DNA of 64,000 nt from contig CAWKHA010000001.1 of NCBI GenBank assembly GCA_963849365.1, positions 806,001-870,000 on the forward strand, given 5' to 3'. Source of the DNA: CAVQCJ01 sp963849365 (GTDB taxonomy: Bacteria; Actinomycetota; Actinomycetes; Prado026). Below, one piece after another: positions 9,937 through 19,204 of the stretch. The notes below the pieces were generated by a model. That model saw only the letters and a list, made by a program, of their open reading frames with translations. It searched no databases and was not told the origin of the DNA. How positions within the stretch are numbered: position 1 is the first letter of the stretch; each line of letters opens with the position of its first letter. The translations under genes and the position numbers were made by a program.

Positions 9937-9948
9937 TGCTAATGTCAA
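9922..9948 (-). promoter_or_regulatory. Candidate promoter of the cupin gene
   Basis: On the minus strand a perfect -35 hexamer TTGACA (9948 down to 9943) is followed, after a short 15-base spacer, by TATAGA (9927 down to 9922) as the -10. The start codon is 28 bases further on, with a ribosome-binding site between. The operator palindrome at 9913-9936 covers the -10 and part of the spacer, so repressor binding would block RNA polymerase. Confidence 0.5.
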
Positions 9949-9951
9949 GCC

Positions 9952-10407
9952 ATGCACCACGGCGACCTGGGGATCCAGCTGGGCCTGGCCTACGCCGCCT
10001 TCGTCGACTGGCTGAACGCCGAGATGGCGGCGGCGGGCTTCGACGACCTGGGGGCCAGGTTCGGCTACCTGTTCCGCGCTCTCGCCGACGGTCCGGCGAC
10101 GCTCACAGACCTGGCGGACGGGCTGCGCATGAGCACCCAGGGCGCGGCGAAGATCCTCACCGAGATGCAGGCCCGCGGGTACGTGCGACGGGTCGCGCAC
10201 CCGACCGACGGGCGGGCCCGGCTGATCGAACTCACCGATCGCGGCCGGCTGGCGCTGGAGGCCGCGCACGGTCTGCACCAACGCTACGAACAGATGCTGG
10301 GCGAACGGATCGGGGTACGTGCGGTGTCGACGCTGCGCCGTGCGCTCGCGGACATCCTCGAGCTCGGCGACGTCGACCCGGCCAGTCGCCTGCTCCGTCC
10401 CCTCTGA
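9952..10407 (+). CDS. MarR-family transcriptional regulator
   Basis: A 151-residue winged-helix repressor of the MarR family. The DNA-binding core runs from ATLTDLADGLRMSTQGAAKI (helix-turn-helix, about residues 48-67) through the wing VRRVAHPTDGRARLIELT. Flanking helices form the dimerisation domain. It is divergent from the cupin gene and has a near-palindromic operator directly upstream. The ligand is unknown. The ATG at 9952 is the family-like start; no strong ribosome-binding site is visible. Confidence 0.88.
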   Translation: MHHGDLGIQLGLAYAAFVDWLNAEMAAAGFDDLGARFGYLFRALADGPATLTDLADGLRMSTQGAAKILTEMQARGYVRRVAHPTDGRARLIELTDRGRLALEAAHGLHQRYEQMLGERIGVRAVSTLRRALADILELGDVDPASRLLRPL

Positions 10408-10435
10408 GCGGCATCGCTGCCGGTGCGCAGGGGTC

Positions 10436-12508
10436 TCAGCGGGAGGCGATCGGGCTCTCGCTCTGCAGGATCCGCAGCGCGCGGGACCGGCTGGGGTGCC
10501 GGAGCAGCCACTCGGTCGCCCGCTCGGCCGGCAGAGGCCGGCTCACGTACCAGCCCTGGGCGCTGTCGCAGCCGAGGTCCTCGAGCAGGTCCCAGACCTC
10601 CTCGGTCTCCACGCCCTCGGCCACCGCCTCGATGCCCAGGGCGTGCGCGAGGTCGACGATCGAGCGGACGATCTTGGCGTCGTCCGGGGTCGTGGTCAGC
10701 CGCTTGACGAACGACCGGTCGACCTTGATCTCGGACACCGGCAACCGCTGGAGCAGCACCAGCGAGGAGTAGCCGGTGCCGAAGTCGTCCAGGCTCAGCC
10801 GGACCCCGAGGCGCTCCATCGAAGCCAGCGTGTCCCCGACCCGGGCGGGGTCGGACATCAGCACGCGCTCGGTCAGCTCCAGCCGCAGCGCGACCGCCGG
10901 CAGCCCGTGCCGGGCGAGACCGTTCGCGATGGTCTCGGCCAGCGCGCTCGCGTGCAGGTCGCGCGCCGACACGTTCACCGCCACCGGGATCTCCAGCCCG
11001 ACCGACCACCAGCGCGCCGCCTGCTCGAGCGCGGTGTCGACGACGTGTGCGGTGAGCCGGTGCATCAGGCCCGAGTGCTCGGCCAGCGGCACGAACTCGT
11101 CCGGGAAGATCAGCCCGCGGTGCGGGTGCCGCCAGCGCACCAGCGCCTCGACCCCGACGACGGCGCCGGAGGCCAGCGCCACCTTGGGCTGGTAGTGCAG
11201 CTCCAGCTGGCCGCCGTCGATCCCCTGCCGCAACGAGCCGAGCAGCCCGAGGCGGGTGGTCGAGTTGCGGTCCTTGTCGGCGCTGTAGACCTCGACGCCG
11301 GAGCGCTCCTCCTTCGCCAGGTACATGGCGACGTCGGCCGAGCGCTGCAGCTGCTGGACGTCGGCGCCGTGGTCGGGGTACAGGGCGATCCCCACGCTCG
11401 CCTCGAGCTCGAGCAGGACGCCCTCGAACCGGAACGGCTCGGCCAGCGCAGCCTGGATCCGCAGCGCCACCTCGGTCGCGGCGTCGGCGTCCGGGACCGC
11501 CGGGAGCAGCACGGCGAACTCGTCCCCGCCGAGCCGGGCGACCACGTCCTCGGGCCGCAGCGCCCCGCGGATCCGCTCGGCCACGTGCTCGAGCAGGTGG
11601 TCGCCGGTCTGGTGCCCGAGCGTGTCGTTGACCTCCTTGAACCGGTCGAGGTCGAGCAGGAACAGCCCGACCCGGCGCCCCGGCGGCACCTCGCCCAGAG
11701 CGCGGTCCAGCGCCTCGAGCAGGTACTTGCGGTTCGGCAGCCCGGTGAGCGCGTCGTGGTTGGCCTGGTGCTCCTTCTCCAGCGACATCGCCGAGGTGCG
11801 GTAGACCGCGAACAGCGGCGGCAGCAGCAGCGGCAGCCACCAGACGCTGGTCTGCACGGCCACCGCGACCAGCGGGGAGATCACCAACACGGAGAAGTTG
11901 GAGAAGAGCAGGTAGCCGAAGTCCTCCAGGAACACCGCGCGGAACGGCTCCCCGGCGTACGCGCAGAGCAGGCCGGAGACGATCGAGTTGTTGGCCAGGA
12001 AGTAGACCGCCCAGGCCAGCGCCATGGGCGCGAGGTCGCCGGCGGAGACGGTGTGGATGGCGTCCGGCGCGGCCTGGTAGCCGTAGACGTGCAGCGCCCC
12101 CCAGGCCAGGGCGAAGGACAGGGCGTACTGGGCGGGGTTCACCAGCGTGCGCCACCACACCTTGCGCGCGGTGACGTCGGAGATGACCGAGGCGAGCCCC
12201 TGGGCCAGGATCGCGGGCCAGGGCCCCCACAGGAACATGATCGCGAAAGTGAACGCGATCGACGGGGTGGTGCCCTCGCCGTACGACCGGGTGGTCACGA
12301 CCGGGCGCAGCTCGCCGAAGACGACCAGGGCCGCGAGGGCGGCCAGCGCCACCGGTTTGCTGACCGCGCCGGCCTGCACCATGCCCGCGACAGCGACCGC
12401 CAGGACCAGCCCGCCGGCCACGGTGCACGCCCAGAGCAGGACGGCGAAGGGGGTGCGGGAGAACGGCCCGGGCGGCGCGGGGGTGGCCTCGTCGGCGCTG
12501 TCCGGCAT
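10436..12508 (-). CDS. Membrane GGDEF-EAL protein (c-di-GMP cyclase/phosphodiesterase), copy 2
   Basis: A 690-residue paralogue of the protein at 7191-9266 with the same layout: about seven N-terminal membrane helices (residues 20-245), a GGDEF domain (GGDEF at 327-331, RPED inhibitory site at 318-321) and an EAL domain (EAL at 454-456, then DDFGTGYSS and EGVETEE). All catalytic signatures are intact. The membrane domains differ more than the catalytic ones, suggesting different input signals. The ATG at 12508 has a GAGGGGG-type ribosome-binding site. The 188 bases upstream, before ligA, show no gene. Confidence 0.93.
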   Translation of the reverse strand: MPDSADEATPAPPGPFSRTPFAVLLWACTVAGGLVLAVAVAGMVQAGAVSKPVALAALAALVVFGELRPVVTTRSYGEGTTPSIAFTFAIMFLWGPWPAILAQGLASVISDVTARKVWWRTLVNPAQYALSFALAWGALHVYGYQAAPDAIHTVSAGDLAPMALAWAVYFLANNSIVSGLLCAYAGEPFRAVFLEDFGYLLFSNFSVLVISPLVAVAVQTSVWWLPLLLPPLFAVYRTSAMSLEKEHQANHDALTGLPNRKYLLEALDRALGEVPPGRRVGLFLLDLDRFKEVNDTLGHQTGDHLLEHVAERIRGALRPEDVVARLGGDEFAVLLPAVPDADAATEVALRIQAALAEPFRFEGVLLELEASVGIALYPDHGADVQQLQRSADVAMYLAKEERSGVEVYSADKDRNSTTRLGLLGSLRQGIDGGQLELHYQPKVALASGAVVGVEALVRWRHPHRGLIFPDEFVPLAEHSGLMHRLTAHVVDTALEQAARWWSVGLEIPVAVNVSARDLHASALAETIANGLARHGLPAVALRLELTERVLMSDPARVGDTLASMERLGVRLSLDDFGTGYSSLVLLQRLPVSEIKVDRSFVKRLTTTPDDAKIVRSIVDLAHALGIEAVAEGVETEEVWDLLEDLGCDSAQGWYVSRPLPAERATEWLLRHPSRSRALRILQSESPIASR

Positions 12509-12696
12509 GCGTCCCCCTCTCGGCCGGCTGAGACGCTCCGTGAGCCTCTCGTATCGATCTGTAGCGAAGACGGTAGCCCGAACGGGTCGAAAGCGGGACC
12601 ATACGACCGTCCGAGGCGTGCCGTCACCCGTACGGCCGACCCCGGCACCGCCAGGCGTGCTCGGCACCCCCCTCCGGCTCGACCGGCCGGGCCCGC

Positions 12697-14832
12697 CTAC
12701 CCCCCCGGCGGTGCCGCGACGGCGACGGCGGCGGCCGCCTCGGACCCTTGCTCGAGCAGGACGGCGAACCCGCGGTCGTCCAGGACCGGGACGCCGAGTG
12801 CGACGGCCTTGTCGTACTTGCTGCCCGGGTTGTCCCCGACGACGACGAACGAGGTCTTCTTGGAGACCGAACCGGACACCTTCCCGCCCCGCTCCTGCAC
12901 CGCCTCGGTGGCCCCGTCGCGGCTCCAGCCGTCGAGGCTGCCGGTGATCACCACGGTGAGACCGTCGAGCGGGCGCGACCCTTCGGCGGGGCCGGTCTCG
13001 GCGGTCCGAACACCGGCGGCCTTCCACTTGTCGACGACGGCCCGGTGCCAGTCGACGGCGAACCACTCGACCAGCGCGTCGGCGATCACCGGGCCGACCC
13101 CCTCGACCGAGGCGAGCTCGTCGGCCGTGGCCGTCGCGATCCGGTCCAGGTCGCGCAGCTCGCGCGCCAGCGCCTGGGCCGCGGTGGGACCCACGTGCCG
13201 GATCGACAGGGCCACCAGCACCCGCCAGAGCGGCTGCTGCTTGGCCCGGTCGAGGTTGTCGAGCAGCTTGACGGCGTTCGCGGCCAACGTGCCGTCCTTC
13301 CGGGTGAAGAACGGGCAGGTCAGCAGCTGCTCGGCTGTCAGCGCGAACACGTCGCCCTCGTCGGCGACCAGGCCGCAGTCCAGCAGGGCGACGGACGCCT
13401 CGTAGCCGAGCACCTCGATGTCCAGCGCCCCCCGGCCGGCCACGTGGAACAGCCGTTCCCGCAGCTGCGCCGGACAGGACCGGGCGTTCGGGCAGCGCAG
13501 GTCGGCGTCGCCCTCCTTCTCCGGACCCAGCGGCGAGCCGCACTCGCGGCAGTGCGTCGGCATCACGAACGCGCGTTCGCTGCCGTCGCGCAGCTCGACG
13601 ACCGGGCCGACGATCTCCGGGATCACGTCGCCGGCCTTGCGCAGCACGACGGTGTCGCCGATCAGAACCCCTTTGCGGGCGACCTCCTGCGCGTTGTGCA
13701 GCGTCGCCATGCTCACCGTCGACCCGGAGACGAGCACCGGCTCCATCACCCCGAACGGCGTGGCCCGCCCGGTACGCCCGATGTTCACCTGGATGTCGAG
13801 GAGCCTGGTCGTGACCTCCTCCGGCGGGTACTTGTACGCGATCGCCCAGCGCGGCGCGCGCGAGGTGGACCCGAGGCGGCGCTGCGTCGCGATGTCGTCC
13901 ACCTTGACCACCACGCCGTCGATCTCGTGGTCGAGCGAGTGCCGGTGCGCGCCGAAGCGCGCGATGAACTCCCGAACGGCGTCCAGGTCCTCGAGCACCT
14001 CGTACTGCGAGCTGGTCGGCAGGCCCCATGCGGTCAGCGCGGCATACGCCTCGGACTGCGTCGCGGGGTCGAACCCGCGTCGCGCGCCGAGCCCGTGCAC
14101 GACGAGCCGCAACGGCCGGGAGGCGGTGACCCGCGGGTCCTTCTGCCGCAACGACCCGGCCGCGGTGTTGCGCGGGTTGGCGAACGGCGGCTTGCCGGCG
14201 GCGACCAGGGCGGCGTTCAGGTCGGCGAAGCCCTCGACGGGGAAGTACACCTCGCCGCGCACCTCGAGCAGGTCCGGCACACCGAGCTCGGAGTCGGCCG
14301 CGGCCAGGACGTCGGGCACGTTGCGCAGCGTGCGCACGTTGGCCGTGACGTCCTCGCCGGTGCGGCCGTCGCCACGGGTGGCCGCCCGGACCAGCCGACC
14401 CTGCTCGTACACCAGGTCCACCGCGAGGCCGTCGTGCTTGACCTCGGTCAGCCAGCGCACCGGCCCGCGCGCGTCCCGCTCGACCCGGTCCACCCACGCC
14501 TGCAGCTCCTCGTCGGAGAACACGTTGTCCAGGCTGAGCAGGCGCTCCAGGTGCTCGACGGGCGCGAACTGGGTCGGGTAGAGGCCGCCCACCCGCTGGG
14601 TCGGCGAGTCGGGCGTGCGCAGGCCGGGGTACCTCTCCTCCAGCGCCTGCAGCTCGCGCAGCAGCGCGTCGTACTCCCCGTCGCTCGCCGTCGGCCGGTC
14701 GAGCACGTAGTAGCGGTACTGGTGCTCGTCGATCACCTTGGCGAGCTCGACCGCCCGCTCGCGGTCGCCGACCGGGACGCCCTCGACGACCTGCTCGGCG
14801 GGTCCGTGCGCGGACCGTCGCGGCTCAGCCAC
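12697..14832 (-). CDS. ligA: NAD-dependent DNA ligase
   Basis: A 711-residue bacterial replicative ligase that seals nicks using NAD. The order is: N-terminal NAD-recognition domain (HQYRYYVLDRPTASDGEYD), adenylation domain with the active-site Lys132 in EVKHDGLAVDL, OB domain, Cys4 zinc finger (HCRECG ... LRCPNARSCPAQ), helix-hairpin-helix region, and a C-terminal BRCT domain beginning near GLTVVITGSLDGWSRDGA. The Ala/Gly/Pro-rich C-terminal tail is unremarkable. Its start overlaps the end of the MetE-like gene by eight bases (14825-14832), and the pair matches M. tuberculosis Rv3014c-Rv3015c. Confidence 0.97.
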   Translation of the reverse strand: MAEPRRSAHGPAEQVVEGVPVGDRERAVELAKVIDEHQYRYYVLDRPTASDGEYDALLRELQALEERYPGLRTPDSPTQRVGGLYPTQFAPVEHLERLLSLDNVFSDEELQAWVDRVERDARGPVRWLTEVKHDGLAVDLVYEQGRLVRAATRGDGRTGEDVTANVRTLRNVPDVLAAADSELGVPDLLEVRGEVYFPVEGFADLNAALVAAGKPPFANPRNTAAGSLRQKDPRVTASRPLRLVVHGLGARRGFDPATQSEAYAALTAWGLPTSSQYEVLEDLDAVREFIARFGAHRHSLDHEIDGVVVKVDDIATQRRLGSTSRAPRWAIAYKYPPEEVTTRLLDIQVNIGRTGRATPFGVMEPVLVSGSTVSMATLHNAQEVARKGVLIGDTVVLRKAGDVIPEIVGPVVELRDGSERAFVMPTHCRECGSPLGPEKEGDADLRCPNARSCPAQLRERLFHVAGRGALDIEVLGYEASVALLDCGLVADEGDVFALTAEQLLTCPFFTRKDGTLAANAVKLLDNLDRAKQQPLWRVLVALSIRHVGPTAAQALARELRDLDRIATATADELASVEGVGPVIADALVEWFAVDWHRAVVDKWKAAGVRTAETGPAEGSRPLDGLTVVITGSLDGWSRDGATEAVQERGGKVSGSVSKKTSFVVVGDNPGSKYDKAVALGVPVLDDRGFAVLLEQGSEAAAAVAVAAPPGG

Positions 14833-15886
14833 GTGCCTCCTCCATCCCGACGTCGTCAGGGTCCGTCACCAACGTGCGGGCCGCGGCCCGGGCCAGCTCC
14901 AGCGCCGCCCGGGCGGAGTCGGGCGACCCCCCCGCCAGCCCGCATGTCGGTGTGACCGCGACGTTAGCGAGAACGTCCGACGCGAGCCCGGTGCGGCTCC
15001 ACAACGCGCGAGCGGGCGCCGCCACCTCGCGACCGGCGTCCGGACCTGCGGGCAGCGCGCCACTGGTCGGCACCAGCCCGAGCAGGAGTCCGGCGCCGCC
15101 CTCGACCGCTTCGGCGATCGCATCGTCCTCGGCGCGGGTCAGCAGCGTCGCGTCCAGGGAGACCGCGCGGAAGCCGGACCGTAGCAGCAGCTCGACCGGC
15201 GGCGCGGCCACGCACAGGTGGACCACCGGCACGGCGCCGGCCGCCGTCACCGCGTCGGCCACGGCCCGCAGAGCCTGCTCCACGACCGGCTCGTCGACGG
15301 CCGCGACGGTCGTCAGCCCGCTCGGCGACGGTAGCTCGCCCCGCAGCACCGCAGTCAGCGACGGCTCGTCCACCTGCAGGAGGATGCGCGCGCCCGGAAC
15401 TCGCCGGGCCAGGTCGGCGCAGTGCGCCGCGGCCGCCTCGGCCAGCGCCTGACCCAGGTCGCGCACCGCCCCCCGGTCGGCCAGCGCCCGCCGGCCGCTG
15501 CGCAGCTCGAGCGTCGCAGCCAGCGTCCACGGCCCGCAGAGCTGGGCCTTCAGCGGGCCGTCCCAGCCCTGCAGCAGCTCCTCGACGGCGTCGAGATCCT
15601 CGTCGAGGTACGCGACCGCCCGGCGCACGTCGCGGCCCGCGCCGTCCGCGACGGTCCAGCCGGTCGGGCCCCACTGCGCGCCGATGCCCGGCAGCAGAGC
15701 CAGCGTGCGCCCGGTCATCTCGGCACCCGGTCCGCGGGCGGGCAGCTCGGGCACGAACGGCAGGTCCGGCACCGCGGCCAGCGCGAGGCCTGCCGACCCG
15801 CGCACGTCGGTCCCCGGCAACGACCCCACACCGGTCGCGGACCCGACCGGCCAGAGCGCAGCCGCCGGGTCGGGGCGCTCAGCCAC
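14825..15886 (-). CDS. MetE C-terminal-like methionine synthase family protein (Rv3015c-like)
   Basis: A 353-residue protein resembling the C-terminal catalytic barrel of cobalamin-independent methionine synthase. Visible parts are ATGVGSLPGTDVRG at the start, LKAQLCGPWTLAATLELRSG, LLQVDEPSLTAVL and VVHLCVAAPPVELL, near family zinc-ligand positions. It lacks the N-terminal MetE domain, so full methionine synthase activity is doubtful; a related methyltransfer on another thiol is possible. The GTG at 15886 was chosen because it opens just inside the mnmA stop (8-base overlap) and starts the conserved region. The order mnmA - this gene - ligA matches mycobacteria. Confidence 0.8.
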   Translation of the reverse strand: MAERPDPAAALWPVGSATGVGSLPGTDVRGSAGLALAAVPDLPFVPELPARGPGAEMTGRTLALLPGIGAQWGPTGWTVADGAGRDVRRAVAYLDEDLDAVEELLQGWDGPLKAQLCGPWTLAATLELRSGRRALADRGAVRDLGQALAEAAAAHCADLARRVPGARILLQVDEPSLTAVLRGELPSPSGLTTVAAVDEPVVEQALRAVADAVTAAGAVPVVHLCVAAPPVELLLRSGFRAVSLDATLLTRAEDDAIAEAVEGGAGLLLGLVPTSGALPAGPDAGREVAAPARALWSRTGLASDVLANVAVTPTCGLAGGSPDSARAALELARAAARTLVTDPDDVGMEEARG

Positions 15887-16955
15887 AGGTCCGGTCCACC
15901 GTCGCGGAGCCGACGACGCGGGTGCCGTCGTAGACGACCACCGACTGGCCGGGCGCGACACCGAAGGCGGGTGCGGCCAGCGCCACCCGCAGTCCTGCGT
16001 CCGGTCCCGGCTCCGCCACCGCGGGCAGCTCTTCGCCGTGCGCCCGGAGCTGAGCGCCGCACGCGAACGGCCCGCCGGCCGGCGACCCGCACCAGCGGGT
16101 GCCGCTCCCCTCCAGCCACGAGACCGCCAGCTGCTCGTGCGATCCCACCGTCACCGTCGAGGTGACCGGCGAGATGTCCAGCACGTACCGCGGCCGTCCG
16201 TTCGGCGCCGGCCGGTCCAGCCGCAACCCCTTGCGCTGCCCCACGGTGAACGCGAACGCGCCCTCGTGCTCGCCCAGCACCGCGCCGTCGACGTCGACCA
16301 CCGACCCGGGCCGGTCGCCGAGGGAGCGACGCAGGAACCCGGCCGTGTCCCCGTCGGCGACGAAGCAGATGTCGTGGCTGTCCGGCTTCTCGGCGACGGC
16401 GAGCCCGCGCTGCGCCGCCTCGGCCCGCACCTGCGACTTGACGGTGTCGCCGAGCGGGAACATCGCACCTGCAAGCTGGTCGCCGGTCAGCACGCCGAGC
16501 ACGTACGACTGGTCCTTGGCCCGGTCGGCCGCGCGGTGCAGCTCACGGCCGGACGGTCCGTCGACCAGGCGGGCGTAGTGGCCGGTGCAGACCGCGTCGA
16601 AGCCGAGCGCCCGGCCACGGTCGAGCACCGCACTGAACTTGATCCGCTCGTTGCAGCGCACGCACGGGTTCGGCGTACGGCCGGCCGCGTACTCGGCGAC
16701 GAAGTCGTCGACCACGTCCTGCGCGAACCGCTCGGCCAGGTCCCAGACGTAGAACGGGATGCCGAGCACGTCGGCCGCACGCCGGGCGTCGCGCGCGTCC
16801 TCGAGCGTGCAGCAGCCGCGCGCACCGGAGCGGAAGGAGACCGGGTTGCGGGCCAGCGCCAGGTGCACCGCAGTCACCTCGTGGCCGGCGTCGACGGCCC
16901 GCGCCGCCGCGACGGCGGAGTCCACGCCGCCGGACAGCGCGGCCAGCACCCTCAC
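15879..16955 (-). CDS. mnmA: tRNA-specific 2-thiouridylase
   Basis: A 358-residue MnmA (TrmU), which uses ATP and persulfide sulfur to make 2-thiouridine at the wobble position of Lys, Glu and Gln tRNAs. The PP-loop SGGVDSA is at the N-terminus. The two catalytic cysteines are in NPCVRCNERIKF and DSHDICFVADG; FTVGQRKGL and the C-terminal barrel follow. I prefer the GTG at 16955, because GGGAGG lies six bases upstream and the protein then begins VRVLAALSGG like its relatives. An in-frame ATG at 16961 touches that ribosome-binding site. The cysteine desulfurase just upstream (stop at 16975) is the likely sulfur donor. Confidence 0.94.
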   Translation of the reverse strand: MRVLAALSGGVDSAVAAARAVDAGHEVTAVHLALARNPVSFRSGARGCCTLEDARDARRAADVLGIPFYVWDLAERFAQDVVDDFVAEYAAGRTPNPCVRCNERIKFSAVLDRGRALGFDAVCTGHYARLVDGPSGRELHRAADRAKDQSYVLGVLTGDQLAGAMFPLGDTVKSQVRAEAAQRGLAVAEKPDSHDICFVADGDTAGFLRRSLGDRPGSVVDVDGAVLGEHEGAFAFTVGQRKGLRLDRPAPNGRPRYVLDISPVTSTVTVGSHEQLAVSWLEGSGTRWCGSPAGGPFACGAQLRAHGEELPAVAEPGPDAGLRVALAAPAFGVAPGQSVVVYDGTRVVGSATVDRTCG

Positions 16956-16974
16956 CGACATCCTCCCGGACCCG

Positions 16975-18159
16975 TCACGGTCGCGGGGTGGTGGCCAGCC
17001 GGGCGCCGCGGGCCCGCTCGACGACCGGTCCGATCGCCGCGGCGAGCTCGGCGACGTCGGCCTCGCTCGAGGTGTGGCCGAGGGAGAAGCGCAGGCTGCC
17101 GCGGGCCATCTCGTCGTCCGCCCCCAGCGCGAGCAGCACGTGCGAGGGCTGCGCGACACCGGCGCTGCAGGCCGAGCCGGTCGAGCACTGGATGCCTCGC
17201 GCGTCGAGCAGGAGCAGCAGCGAGTCGCCCTCGCAGCCGGGGAAGGAGAAGTGCGCGTTGCCGGGCAGGCGACCGGCGGGGTCCGGGTCGCCGTTGAGCA
17301 CGGCGTCGGGGACCGCGGCGAGGACAGCGGCGACGAGCTCGTCGCGCAGCCCGCCGATACGGGCCGACCACTGCGGCTGGTTCGTCGACGCCACCTCCGC
17401 CGCTGCGGCGAAGCCGGCGATGTCGGCGACGTCCAGCGTGCCCGAGCGCACGTCGCGCTCCTGCCCGCCACCGTGCAGCAGCGGCGTGACCTCGACGCCG
17501 CGGCCGAGCAGCAGCGCGCCGACACCGACCGGGCCGCCGATCTTGTGCCCGCTCAGCGTCATCGCGTCGGCACCGGACGCCTCGAAGTCGACCGGCAGCT
17601 GTCCGGCCGCCTGCACCGCGTCGGTGTGGAACGGGATGCCGTACGCCCGGCAGGCCGCGGCCAGCTCGCCCACCGGCTGGACCGTGCCCACCTCGTTGTT
17701 CGCCCGCATCACCGTCGCGAACGCGATGTCGTCGGCACGCGACGCCAGCACCGCCTCGAGCTCGGCCGGGTCGACCCGGCCGGCGCGGTCGACGCCCAGC
17801 CAGACGATCTCGGCCGCTTCGTGGGCGCCCAGCCACTGCAGCGGGTCCAGCACGGCGTGGTGCTCGACCGGGCTGGCCACCACGACGCGCCGGGCCGGGT
17901 CCGCCCCGCGTCGCGCCCAGTACAGGCCCTTCACCGCGAGGTTGTCCGCCTCGGTCCCGCCGGCGGTGAAGACCACCTCGCCGGGCCGCGCGCCGAACGC
18001 GGCGGCGAGGTGTTCGCGGGACTCCTCGACGACCCGCCTGGCGCGGCGCCCCGCGGCGTGCAGCGACGAGGCGTTGCCCACCTGGCCGAGCTCGTCGGTC
18101 ATGGCGGCCAGCGCCTGCGGCAGCAGCGGCGTCGTCGCCGCGTGGTCGAGGTATGCCAT
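16975..18159 (-). CDS. iscS: Cysteine desulfurase (IscS/NifS family)
   Basis: A 394-residue PLP enzyme that takes sulfur from cysteine as a persulfide. The start AYLDHAATTPLLPQAL is the family signature. The PLP lysine is in LSGHKIGGPVG, and the persulfide cysteine lies in the mobile loop IQCSTGSACSAG. It directly precedes mnmA in the same direction, so supply of sulfur for tRNA thiolation is its clearest local role; it may also serve Fe-S assembly. Matches the Rv3025c position in mycobacteria. Confidence 0.94.
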   Translation of the reverse strand: MAYLDHAATTPLLPQALAAMTDELGQVGNASSLHAAGRRARRVVEESREHLAAAFGARPGEVVFTAGGTEADNLAVKGLYWARRGADPARRVVVASPVEHHAVLDPLQWLGAHEAAEIVWLGVDRAGRVDPAELEAVLASRADDIAFATVMRANNEVGTVQPVGELAAACRAYGIPFHTDAVQAAGQLPVDFEASGADAMTLSGHKIGGPVGVGALLLGRGVEVTPLLHGGGQERDVRSGTLDVADIAGFAAAAEVASTNQPQWSARIGGLRDELVAAVLAAVPDAVLNGDPDPAGRLPGNAHFSFPGCEGDSLLLLLDARGIQCSTGSACSAGVAQPSHVLLALGADDEMARGSLRFSLGHTSSEADVAELAAAIGPVVERARGARLATTPRP

Positions 18160-18197
18160 CGCAACCCCGAGTCTAGGTGCGCCCTCGACGCGGGACC

Positions 18198-19175
18198 TCA
18201 GCCCTTGCGCTTGCGGATCTCCTCGGTGGCCTGCGGCAGCACGGTGTGCAGGTCACCGACGACACCGAAGTCGGCGATCTCGAAGATCGGCGCCTCCGGG
18301 TCCTTGTTGACCACGACGATGGTCTTGGACGTCTGCATGCCGGCCCGGTGCTGGATCGCCCCGGAGATGCCGTTGGCGATGTACAGCTGCGGCGAGACCG
18401 TCTTGCCGGTCTGGCCGACCTGGAACTGGTGCGGGTACCAGCCGGCGTCGGTGGCGGCCCGGGACGCCCCGACCGCCGCGCCGAGGGCGTCGGCGAGGGC
18501 CTCGACCGGGCCGAACCCCTCCGGGCTGCCGACCCCGCGTCCCCCGGACACCACGATCGACGCCTCGGACAGCTCGGGCCGGCCGGTCCGCTCGGCCGCG
18601 GTCCGGCCGGTGACGCGCGCGCCGCGGGCGGCGTCGGACAGCGTCACTGCGACGTCGGTGCGCTCGGCGGCCGCCGGGGCCGGCTCGGGCGCGGTGGAGT
18701 TGGGCCGCACCGTGATCACCGGCACGCCGCGGGTGACCCGCGACTGCACCACGCTGGAACCCCCGAACACCGACTGCGTCGCCACCGGGCCGGAGCCGTC
18801 GGTGCTGACGTCCACCGCGTCGGTGACCAGGCCCGAGCCCAGGCGCACGGCGAGGCGACCAGCGGCTTCCTTGCCCTCCGGCGTGGACGGCACCAGCACC
18901 GCCGCGGGGGCACCACCGGCGGCCTGCACGGCCGCGGCCAGCGCCTCGGCCAGCGGCGCGACCACGAAGTCCGCGAAGCCGCCCGAACCGTCCGGCTCGA
19001 CCACATACACCTTCGCCGCACCGAACTCGGCGAGCCGGTCACGCGCGGCGTCGAAGCCGGCCCCGACCAGCACCGCGGACGGCTCACCCAGCCGGCGGGC
19101 CAGCGTCAACAGTTCGGTGGTGACCTTCTTGACGGTGCCGCCCTCGTGGTCGACCAGGACCAGGACCTCGGCCAT
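18198..19175 (-). CDS. etfA: Electron transfer flavoprotein alpha subunit
   Basis: A 325-residue ETF alpha (FixB-like). With EtfB it forms a soluble FAD heterodimer that accepts electrons from acyl-CoA dehydrogenases. The C-terminal FAD-binding domain is clear: GWYPHQFQVGQTGKTVSPQL, YIANGISGAIQHRAGM and VVVNKDPEAPIFEIADFGVV. It lies 29 bases after etfB in the same operon, with an AAGCCTTT-type leader in the gap. The domain order and length are normal. Confidence 0.95.
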   Translation of the reverse strand: MAEVLVLVDHEGGTVKKVTTELLTLARRLGEPSAVLVGAGFDAARDRLAEFGAAKVYVVEPDGSGGFADFVVAPLAEALAAAVQAAGGAPAAVLVPSTPEGKEAAGRLAVRLGSGLVTDAVDVSTDGSGPVATQSVFGGSSVVQSRVTRGVPVITVRPNSTAPEPAPAAAERTDVAVTLSDAARGARVTGRTAAERTGRPELSEASIVVSGGRGVGSPEGFGPVEALADALGAAVGASRAATDAGWYPHQFQVGQTGKTVSPQLYIANGISGAIQHRAGMQTSKTIVVVNKDPEAPIFEIADFGVVGDLHTVLPQATEEIRKRKG

Positions 19176-19204
19176 GTCTGCAAGCCTTTCGGTGTCAGCC
19201 GGAG

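Noticed and set aside
10436..14497. Single 1353-codon frame joining the second GGDEF-EAL protein to sequence antisense-like to ligA
   Set aside because: The real protein starts at 12508 with its own ribosome-binding site; upstream of that the frame overlaps ligA in another frame and has no protein-like pattern.
16955..16961. ATG at 16961 as the mnmA start
   Set aside because: It directly abuts GGGAGG, leaving no spacing; the in-frame GTG six bases on gives the normal spacing and family N-terminus. Kept only as an alternative.
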